Below, piece after piece: positions 35,742-43,084 of a stretch of 64,000 nucleotides of DNA. The stretch is from assembly GCF_013166575.1 (NCBI RefSeq), contig NZ_JABKKE010000016.1, positions 27,914-91,913 on the forward strand. Reading direction: 5' to 3'. A program made the position numbers and the translations under genes. This DNA is from Xylanibacter rodentium (GTDB lineage Bacteria; Bacteroidota; Bacteroidia; Bacteroidales; Bacteroidaceae). The notes under the pieces were generated by a model. The model was not told where the DNA came from and searched no databases. It saw only the letters and a program-made list of their open reading frames with translations. The first letter of the stretch is position 1. Every line of letters starts with the position of its first letter.

Positions 35742-38700
35742 ATGCAAAACAAAGGAATTGTAAAGTTTATCGCATGCGCGCTGATGCTCGTATGCATATT
35801 CTACCTTTCGTTCTCTTTTGTGACCCGTCACCATGAAGACAAGGCGGCCGCAATGGGAGAAGAAGCCGGCCAGGAATACCTTGACTCTATTATGAACGAG
35901 AAAGTGTATTGCGGCCTTTATTCTTTCAAGCAGTGTCGCGAGATGCAAATCGGTCTCGGACTTGACTTGAAAGGCGGTATGAACGTAATCCTCGAAGTGT
36001 CGGTGCCCGACGTAGTGGCAGTTTTGGCCGATCACAAGACGGATCCGGCGTTTGTAAAGTCAATGCAGGAGGCAAAGAAAGAAGAGGAGAAGAGTCAGGC
36101 AGACTTCATCACTCTCTTCGTCAAGCACTACAAGCAGAATGCTCCCGGTCATCGTCTGGCAGAGATATTCGCCACCCAGCAGATGAAAGGAAAGGTGAGC
36201 ACACAGAGCAGTGACGGGGATGTGGAGCGCGCACTGCGTGCCGAAGTACAGTCTGCTGTAGATAATTCATTCAATGTTGTACGTAACCGTATAGACAAGT
36301 TCGGTGTGGTTCAGCCCAATATTCAGAAACTGGAAGGTTCGGAAGGCCGTATAATGGTCGAGATGCCCGGTATACGCGAGCCGGAACGTGTTCGCAAGTT
36401 GTTGCAGGGTAGCGCAAATCTTGAGTTTTGGGAAACATACAACAGTCAAGAGATTGTCCCCATATTGGCACAGCTCAATCAGAAATATGCCGCTATGGGT
36501 GATATAGCTGCTGATACCGTTGCCGTTGCAGATACAGTAAAGTCTGACACCACAGTAGCCGACACCGCTGCTGTCAAGAGTGGTCTTGCAGCCGTGCTTG
36601 GTGCAAAGAAGGATACTAAGGGTGCGGTTTCGAAACAGGGACAGGATGAATTGATAAAGAAGCAGAATCCGCTGTTCTCAGTGTTCCAGCCCGTTCAGGG
36701 ACAGGGCCTCAGTGTGGTGGGTTACGCTGTGGCACGCGATACCGCTGCCGTCAATAAGATAATCTATTCGGACGTTGCTGCTCAGTTGCTGCCTTCTGAC
36801 CTGAAACTTATCTGGGGAGCCAAACCGGCTGAGTTTGATACCAAGGCCACAATATATGAACTATACGCCATTAAGGTAACAGAGCCTTCGGGACGCGCTC
36901 CATTGGAGGGTGACGTTATCGTGTCGGCAAGCGACGGATTCGATCAGATGGGCCACCCCTGTGTGTCTATGAAGATGAATTCGGACGGTGCCCGCCGTTG
37001 GGCCCAGCTCACCAAGATGAACATAGGGCGTGCTATCGCCATTGTTCTTGACAATACCGTGTACAGCGCTCCGCGCGTAAACGGTGAGATTTCCGGTGGT
37101 GACTCTCAGATTACAGGTAATTTCTCAATAGAGGACACCAAGGACCTTGCCAACACTCTTAATTCCGGTAAGATGCCGGCTCCTACACGTATAGTTCAAG
37201 AGGAGGTTGTTGGCCCGTCGCTCGGTGCACAGTCAATCCAACAGGGAATCATGTCGTTCATCGTTGCCTTTGTGGTGCTGATGCTGTATATGTTCCTTCT
37301 TTACGGTTGGTGGCCCGGTCTGTTGGCCAACGTGGCTCTGCTGTTCAACCTGTTCTTTACTCTGGGTATACTCACATCGTTCCAGGCCGCGCTTACCATG
37401 CCGGGTATTGCCGGTATTGTGCTTGCCCTCGGTATGGCTGTTGATGCTAACGTGCTTATATATGAGCGTACAAAGGAGGAGTTGCGTGCCGGATTCAATG
37501 CTAAGGAGGCCATGAAGAAGGGTTATGCCAATGCTTTCTCGGCCATCTTCGACTCCAACCTTACATCGATAATTACAGGTATTATCCTTTATGTGTTCGG
37601 TACAGGTCCTATCCGTGGTTTTGCTACCACACTTATCATCGGTATCTGCTGCTCGTTCTTCACTGCTGTTTATATGACACGTCTTGTGTTCGATCGTCAG
37701 ATGAGCCGTGACAAATGGCTTGACCTCAAATTCTCTACAGGATTGTCTGACAAGATATTCAAGAAGACAAGCATCAATTTCATGGGCATGTCGAAGCGGG
37801 CGTTTGTCATTTGGGGTGCTGCTGCCGTGCTGTTTGTGGCATGTTTCATGCTTCGTGGACTCAGCAAGAGCATTGACTTTACCGGTGGCCGCAATTATGT
37901 TGTGATGCTTGAAAAGAATGTAGAGCCCGAGCAGATACGTCCTGTGCTGCAAGGTGCTTTCGGTGAAAGCAATGTCAGTGTAATTGCTCTTGGAACCGAA
38001 GGGAAGACCATCCGCATTTCAACCAACTATAAGATAGAATCCAATGACCCGTCGGTTGATGATGAGGCAGAGGATATACTTTTCAGCTCGTTGTCACAGG
38101 CAGGGTTCGTTACCCAAAGCAGTGTCGAGGCATTCAAAAATCCTGATGTGCGTGCTGGTGGTTCAATCATCAGCAGTACCAAGGTGGGGCCGTCAGTGGC
38201 TAAGGATATTACATACGGTGCCATTGTAAGCGTAATTTTCGCTTTGATAGCCATATTCATTTACATCCTTATCCGTTTCCACAATGTGGCTTATTCGGTA
38301 GGATCGACTGTTGCATTGGCCCTCGATACCCTTATCGTAATCGGATTCTATTCGCTTTTGTGGGGGATTGTTCCGATGTCTCTCGAAATTGACCAGACTT
38401 TTATCGGAGCCATACTGACCGTTATCGGTTACTCCATCAATGACAAGGTGGTGGTGTTCGACCGTGTCCGTGAGAACTTCCAGCTTTTCGGTAAGCGCGA
38501 TCGTCGCAGTCTGTTCAATGATTCGCTCAATCAGACGTTGGCCCGTACCATCAACACTTCGTTCTCTACATTGCTTGTGCTGCTTTGCATCTTCATCCTT
38601 GGCGGTGACAGCATACGCAGTTTCTCTTTCGCAATGATTCTTGGTGTGTTCTTCGGTACATTGTCGTCAATCTTCATTGCCGCACCTATCGCTTATCTCA

Positions 38701-38744
38701 TTATGGGTAAGCGTGCAGCCAAGGTTTCCGAAGTGGATAAGTAA
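35742..38744 (+). CDS. secDF: Fused protein translocase subunit SecDF
   Basis: This 1000-residue protein joins SecD and SecF, as usual in Bacteroidota. The SecD part shows GLDLKGGMNVILEV, the P1 region up to residue 480, and the membrane block with GMAVDANVLIYERTKEE. The SecF part starts near residue 675, with RGLSKSIDFTGGRNYVV, and has YSINDKVVVFDRVREN. About 12 membrane helices are present. An Ala/Thr/Val/Asp-rich insert lies near residues 255-295 (DTVAVADTVKSDTTVADTAAV pattern). It uses the proton gradient to pull exported proteins through SecYEG. It is a single-gene unit with promoter and terminator. Confidence 0.96.
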   Translation: MQNKGIVKFIACALMLVCIFYLSFSFVTRHHEDKAAAMGEEAGQEYLDSIMNEKVYCGLYSFKQCREMQIGLGLDLKGGMNVILEVSVPDVVAVLADHKTDPAFVKSMQEAKKEEEKSQADFITLFVKHYKQNAPGHRLAEIFATQQMKGKVSTQSSDGDVERALRAEVQSAVDNSFNVVRNRIDKFGVVQPNIQKLEGSEGRIMVEMPGIREPERVRKLLQGSANLEFWETYNSQEIVPILAQLNQKYAAMGDIAADTVAVADTVKSDTTVADTAAVKSGLAAVLGAKKDTKGAVSKQGQDELIKKQNPLFSVFQPVQGQGLSVVGYAVARDTAAVNKIIYSDVAAQLLPSDLKLIWGAKPAEFDTKATIYELYAIKVTEPSGRAPLEGDVIVSASDGFDQMGHPCVSMKMNSDGARRWAQLTKMNIGRAIAIVLDNTVYSAPRVNGEISGGDSQITGNFSIEDTKDLANTLNSGKMPAPTRIVQEEVVGPSLGAQSIQQGIMSFIVAFVVLMLYMFLLYGWWPGLLANVALLFNLFFTLGILTSFQAALTMPGIAGIVLALGMAVDANVLIYERTKEELRAGFNAKEAMKKGYANAFSAIFDSNLTSIITGIILYVFGTGPIRGFATTLIIGICCSFFTAVYMTRLVFDRQMSRDKWLDLKFSTGLSDKIFKKTSINFMGMSKRAFVIWGAAAVLFVACFMLRGLSKSIDFTGGRNYVVMLEKNVEPEQIRPVLQGAFGESNVSVIALGTEGKTIRISTNYKIESNDPSVDDEAEDILFSSLSQAGFVTQSSVEAFKNPDVRAGGSIISSTKVGPSVAKDITYGAIVSVIFALIAIFIYILIRFHNVAYSVGSTVALALDTLIVIGFYSLLWGIVPMSLEIDQTFIGAILTVIGYSINDKVVVFDRVRENFQLFGKRDRRSLFNDSLNQTLARTINTSFSTLLVLLCIFILGGDSIRSFSFAMILGVFFGTLSSIFIAAPIAYLIMGKRAAKVSEVDK

Positions 38745-38756
38745 GAGATATTCCCG

Positions 38757-38815
38757 ATAAATAAAAAAACGGCCGTGCAGAGACAATCCCTGCACGGCCG
38801 TTTTTTTTATTTATT
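38757..38815. terminator. Terminator of secDF
   Basis: ACGGCCGTGCAG pairs with CTGCACGGCCGT around a nine-base loop, with A-rich and T-rich flanks that are also complementary, so the hairpin can work in both directions. Confidence 0.9.
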
Positions 38816-38880
38816 CGGCGTGTTGTCAAGAAGACGGGAAAATAACCACTGTTTTGTTTCTTTTACTCAATTTTTTGATG

Positions 38881-38888
38881 TAACTTTG
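38881..38888 (+). promoter_or_regulatory. -7 element of the tRNA gene
   Basis: TAACTTTG fits TAnnTTTG and lies 18 bases before the mature tRNA end. Confidence 0.55.
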
Positions 38889-38906
38889 CAAACCGGAAAC
38901 GTTGTT

Positions 38907-38978
38907 GCCCTGATAGTTCAATGGATAGAACAACTCTCTCCTAAAGAGTAGATTCGAGTTCGATTCTCGATCGGGGTA
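38907..38978 (+). tRNA. tRNA-Arg, anticodon CCT (reads AGG)
   Basis: The cloverleaf folds completely: acceptor GCCCTGA/TCGGGGT (one G-T at the end), D-arm GTTC/GAAC, anticodon arm ACTCT-CTCCTAA-AGAGT with CCT at positions 34-36, four-base variable loop AGAT, T-arm TCGAG-TTCGATT-CTCGA. The 3' CCA is not encoded. The next bases to about 39030 form an imperfect GGATG...CATCC hairpin with a T-run, a probable terminator. Confidence 0.93.
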
Positions 38979-39199
38979 CATTTTATGAGGATGTGTCGGA
39001 ATTCGAAGAATCGAATTTTGGCGCATCCGTATTTTTTATCTATACCACCGCCATGCGCTGACATCATAATAGAATAACGTGAGTTCGACCCGAGAAAAGC
39101 GTTACCAAGATACATTTATTCGTTTTGTGAATATCCTTTTAAAATTGGAAAAGACCTTTGAAAAGTGCTATACGCTTTTGATATGAACGATTTTTATTG

Positions 39200-39207
39200 T
39201 ATTTTTG
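39200..39207 (+). promoter_or_regulatory. -7 element before the GH43 gene
   Basis: TATTTTTG fits TAnnTTTG. It supports a start at 39258 rather than the upstream in-frame codons at or before it. Confidence 0.5.
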
Positions 39208-39257
39208 TTTTGAAACTAATTATGGAGTCATCGAAACTAATTTTATATATACAAATC

Positions 39258-40901
39258 ATGAATAAGAAAATGTTTAAGATATTGCTCATTGTCATTTTGT
39301 TGCCGATGGTGCAATCGGCAGGGCAGGTGGCAGTTGGTGACGGATTCAAACCGATACACAATGATACGTTTTGGAATACTTCCGACGGACGGCCGCTCTA
39401 CAGTCAAGGCGGAGGCATATTTCGTTTTGCCGACCCGCAGACAGGACGTGAGCGTTACTATTGGTATGGTATGCGATATAAAGGCGCCGAAGAGTATCGC
39501 AACGACCCTACGGTGACTGTAGAACATGCTGTGTTCAGCGCCGTGACGTGCTACAGTTCCGACAATCTTACCGATTGGCATTACGAGGGTGACGTGCTCA
39601 CACGTGACGAGGTGGAAAAGCATGGAAGCGGCGGTTGGATGGGGCGTCTTGGTGTGGTATATATCAAGGAGAAACGCCAGTATGCTCTCTTTGTACAACA
39701 TAGCAATAGTGACGGTGCGGGGGTGCTCATAGCCACTTCTGACAATCCCACCGGTCAGTTCCGTTGGGCATGGCGCAAGGACATGACCAAGATGATAGGT
39801 ACTCCGAATACCGGTGATCAGACAGTGTTCACCGACGATGATACAGGTCGCTCATACCTTGTCTATTCATATGGTCGGGGCCGTAACAAGATTTACGTAT
39901 CGGAAATAGGTATTGTCAACGACAGTATCGACCTGATTGACTGTACTCAAATATTCCGTGGCGCGAGCCGTGAAGGCAACTGTATGTTCAAGTATAAGGG
40001 CAAGTATTACATGTGTGCCTCCAACATTTACGGTTGGGATGGTTCATATGCATACTATCTCATGGCCGACGACATCCGTGGGCCATATCTGCCGACCAAT
40101 GATATGCAGGTGATGAAAGGTTGTGAGTCCGATTACGCCCATGTGTCTCAGACAGGTTTCTTCTATACTCTGCGTGGCACAAAGCAAGAGACTGTGATAT
40201 ATTGCGGAGACCGTTGGGCCGATTTTGCCGGCAACGGACTCGGCTATAACCAATGGGTGCCACTGTCGTTCGACGGTGATGAACCCCGTTTCAATTCGCT
40301 TTCGTCGTGGAGTCTTAATGCCGTGACGGGCGAATGGCGTGTGGGCAGTGACAACAACTATGTTCTCAATGGCAGCTTTGAGGCCGACCGCCGGAGTATC
40401 CCCAATCCTGTCAAGCCACGTCAGGATTTCCTGCTTGGCTGGCATACAACCGTAATCAAGGGTTGCCGCGTAGCTGTGGATGACAGTCTTTCACCGCGTC
40501 TCAACCATATGAACACCCGCGAAGATCGTCGTCATGTTATCGGCGAGAAGAGTCTCTGTATCAGCGATAGTCTTATGCCGTTCGTTCGCCGTGTATCACA
40601 GACCGTGGCTTCCACGCCTACAATACCGTTGCCCGACGGTGTCTATACCATGCGTGCCCGTGTGCGCCGCAAGGGACGTTTCTCGCGTCTTGAAATGTAT
40701 GCAGTGAGTGCGGGGCGTCGTCAGTCTTACAAGATAAAGCCTTCGATGACATCCTGGACGACGATATCCATTGACCGTGTGCACGTTAGCGGTGGCAGCG
40801 TGGAGATTGGCTTTTGGGCCGATGGTGTTGCCGGTGCGGAATGTCTTGTGGACGATGTCGAGTTGGTGCAGTATGATGCCTCTGCCGGTTTGTCGGAATG
40901 A
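39258..40901 (+). CDS. Secreted GH43-family glycosidase, exo-beta-1,3-galactanase-like
   Basis: I start at ATG 39258 because the signal peptide (MNKKMFKILLIVILLPMVQSAGQ) begins there; the protein has 547 residues. The catalytic propeller opens with SQGGGIFRF...RYYWYG, the layout of GH43 subfamilies 24/34 (exo-beta-1,3-galactanases and relatives), in which the usual first Asp is replaced. The later motifs NTGDQTVFTDDDG-like and CESDYAHVSQTGFFYT complete the fold. Residues from about 375 form a beta-sandwich binding domain (NYVLNGSFEADRR ... CLVDDVELVQY). The likely substrate is the galactan backbone or side chains of arabinogalactan; the subfamily call is from motif memory. It is the first enzyme of the second carbohydrate cluster. 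Confidence 0.78.
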   Translation: MNKKMFKILLIVILLPMVQSAGQVAVGDGFKPIHNDTFWNTSDGRPLYSQGGGIFRFADPQTGRERYYWYGMRYKGAEEYRNDPTVTVEHAVFSAVTCYSSDNLTDWHYEGDVLTRDEVEKHGSGGWMGRLGVVYIKEKRQYALFVQHSNSDGAGVLIATSDNPTGQFRWAWRKDMTKMIGTPNTGDQTVFTDDDTGRSYLVYSYGRGRNKIYVSEIGIVNDSIDLIDCTQIFRGASREGNCMFKYKGKYYMCASNIYGWDGSYAYYLMADDIRGPYLPTNDMQVMKGCESDYAHVSQTGFFYTLRGTKQETVIYCGDRWADFAGNGLGYNQWVPLSFDGDEPRFNSLSSWSLNAVTGEWRVGSDNNYVLNGSFEADRRSIPNPVKPRQDFLLGWHTTVIKGCRVAVDDSLSPRLNHMNTREDRRHVIGEKSLCISDSLMPFVRRVSQTVASTPTIPLPDGVYTMRARVRRKGRFSRLEMYAVSAGRRQSYKIKPSMTSWTTISIDRVHVSGGSVEIGFWADGVAGAECLVDDVELVQYDASAGLSE

Positions 40902-40939
40902 TGGACAAACGGTATAAGTAAGGATAGAAATAATTTTAT

Positions 40940-40990
40940 AGTCGCAGAAAATGTCTTGTAATAAAGACTTTCTGCGACTTTTTCTTTTTT
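40940..40990 (+). terminator. Terminator after the GH43 gene
   Basis: AGTCGCAGAAA pairs with TTTCTGCGACT, with an inner GTCTT/AAGAC stem, and is followed by T-rich sequence. It separates this gene from the next two enzymes. Confidence 0.85.
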
Positions 40991-41017
40991 TACTTTTATT
41001 CTTACCAAAATTTTGAG

Positions 41018-41025
41018 TATCTTTG
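41018..41025 (+). promoter_or_regulatory. -7 element before the GH97 gene
   Basis: TATCTTTG fits TAnnTTTG, 35 bases before the start codon. Confidence 0.55.
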
Positions 41026-41059
41026 TGACACTTTATCACAACTTAATGACATAACGATT

Positions 41060-43024
41060 ATGAGAAAACCATTTGTTGCAATTGTAATGATGATTGCCGT
41101 GGCACTTGGAGTGCAGGCTGCCGACCTTACAGTAAAGTCGCCTGACGGGCGCATTGAGGTGGAAATATCGGCGGTTGCCGGCCGGCCTACTTATGCCGTG
41201 ACGTGCGACGGCCTGCAGATGCTGGAGCCTTCGGCATTGGGACTGACGGCAGATATCGGTGACTTCAGCACCGGCATGACAATAACAGGTCATAGTGTAA
41301 ACACTGTCGACATGTCGTATAAGATGAGCGGCACCAAAACATCTTCCGTGCACTACCGTGCCAACGAACTCAGTGTCGAGATGCAGAATGCCAGACGCCA
41401 TAAGATAACGGTGACATTCCGTGTGTCCGACCGCGATGTGGCTTTCCGCTATTCGTTTCCCCAATACGGCGAGACGGCATCGATGGTGATACGCAGCGAG
41501 GCCACGGCTTTCCGTCTGCCTGCCAAGACCACCACTTTCATCTGTGCCCAGTCGGACCCGATGGTAGGATGGCAACGTACCAAACCCAGCTATGAAGAAT
41601 CGTATAAGCCTGATGCGCCCATGACCGAACGTTCGCAATATGGCCGCGGATACACGTTCCCATGTCTTTTCCATGTGGGCGAAGACGGTTGGGTGCTTGT
41701 CAGCGAGACCGGTACCGACGGCAAATATGCCGGATGTCATCTTTCCGACTACGATCCCGCCTCGGGATATACCGTAGCTCTTCCCATGGACGGCGAGAAC
41801 AACGGAAACGGCACAGCCACGGTTGGCATGGCGCTGCCCGGACACACTCCGTGGCGCACCATTACCGTGGGCACCACTTTGGCGCCTATAGCAGAGACCA
41901 CCGTGGCTTACGATCTGGTGGAACAGCGCTACGAACCGTCGGAACAGTACCGTCCCGGACGCTACACCTGGAGCTGGCTGGTGTGGCAGGACAATTCCAT
42001 CAACTATGACGACCAGGTCAAGTTCATAGACCTTGCGTCGGCTATGGGCTACGAATACTGTCTTGTAGACAACTGGTGGGACAGGAATATCGGTCGCGAC
42101 CGCATGGCCGAACTGAGCCGTTATGCCCGGTCGAAGGGTGTCAGCCTGATGCTTTGGTACAACTCCAACGGCTATTGGAACAATGCACCGCAGACTCCCA
42201 AGCAGTGTATGAACACCACGCTGGCCCGCCGCCGCGAGATGGCGTGGATGAAGAGCATCGGTGTGAAGGGAATAAAGGTTGACTTCTTCGGCGGCGACAA
42301 GCAGCAGACCATGCAGCTCTACGAGGATATTCTGGCCGACGCCAACGACTTCGGCCTTCAGGTGGTATTCCACGGATGTACGCTGCCCCGCGGATGGGAG
42401 CGTATGTATCCCAACTTTGTGGCCAGTGAGGCCGTGCTCGCTTCGGAGAATGTCTACTTCGACGACGGAGCGGCACGCCGCGAGGCTTTCGACCTGACCC
42501 TCCATCCCTTCTGCCGCAATGCCGTGGCGTCGATGGACTGGGGCGGCACGATAATGAACCGCCGCATGTCTCGCGACAACAAGAGCCGCCATGCGCGCTA
42601 TACCACCGATGTCTTCGAGATGGCCGCCTCGGTGGTCATACAGACACGGGTGCAGTGCATAGCCATGCAGCCCAACAATCTTACGGAATTGTCGCCCGAG
42701 ATACTCGGTTTTCTGCGCTCGGTGCCCACGGAGTGGGACGAAACACGCCTCATCGACGGTTATCCCGGCCGTTATGTAGTGATGGCCCGTCGCTGCGGCA
42801 ATCGTTGGATAGTGGCCGGACTCAATGCCACCGACCGGCCGCTCACGCTGACACTTCCGCTTGACATGTTTGCCGGACAGACCGTCGACTGCTATACCGA
42901 CACCCCAGCGCCAAAGGGTGCGATGATGGGCGAGGCACGGCTGAAGCAAGTGAAGGTGGGCAAGAACGGCACTGTCAAGGTGACTTTGCAGCCCAACGGC
43001 GGGCTGATAGTAGACAGGATTTAG
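41060..43024 (+). CDS. GH97 glycoside hydrolase, retaining (alpha-galactosidase-like) type
   Basis: This 654-residue protein has a signal peptide (about 20 residues), an N-terminal beta-super-sandwich, the (beta/alpha)8 barrel with YTWSWLVWQDNS and LVDNWWD, and a C-terminal beta domain. Asp408 in GIKVDFFGG lies where the retaining alpha-galactosidase BtGH97b has its nucleophile. Glu463 (LASENVYF) is exactly 55 residues further, as the acid/base is in that enzyme. Inverting SusB-type alpha-glucosidases lack that Asp. I therefore predict alpha-galactoside (or similar alpha-glycoside) hydrolysis, probably periplasmic. The tri-GH43 gene follows 60 bases on. Confidence 0.88.
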   Translation: MRKPFVAIVMMIAVALGVQAADLTVKSPDGRIEVEISAVAGRPTYAVTCDGLQMLEPSALGLTADIGDFSTGMTITGHSVNTVDMSYKMSGTKTSSVHYRANELSVEMQNARRHKITVTFRVSDRDVAFRYSFPQYGETASMVIRSEATAFRLPAKTTTFICAQSDPMVGWQRTKPSYEESYKPDAPMTERSQYGRGYTFPCLFHVGEDGWVLVSETGTDGKYAGCHLSDYDPASGYTVALPMDGENNGNGTATVGMALPGHTPWRTITVGTTLAPIAETTVAYDLVEQRYEPSEQYRPGRYTWSWLVWQDNSINYDDQVKFIDLASAMGYEYCLVDNWWDRNIGRDRMAELSRYARSKGVSLMLWYNSNGYWNNAPQTPKQCMNTTLARRREMAWMKSIGVKGIKVDFFGGDKQQTMQLYEDILADANDFGLQVVFHGCTLPRGWERMYPNFVASEAVLASENVYFDDGAARREAFDLTLHPFCRNAVASMDWGGTIMNRRMSRDNKSRHARYTTDVFEMAASVVIQTRVQCIAMQPNNLTELSPEILGFLRSVPTEWDETRLIDGYPGRYVVMARRCGNRWIVAGLNATDRPLTLTLPLDMFAGQTVDCYTDTPAPKGAMMGEARLKQVKVGKNGTVKVTLQPNGGLIVDRI

Positions 43025-43084
43025 TCCGATACCGTTTTTGTCTTTAATATAACATAACGTCAAACATATACAACAACCATACAA

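Noticed and set aside
38907..39164. tRNA-Arg as the attachment site of an integrated element
   Set aside because: No integrase, no repeat of the tRNA 3' end downstream, and the flanking genes show no sign of a mobile island boundary.
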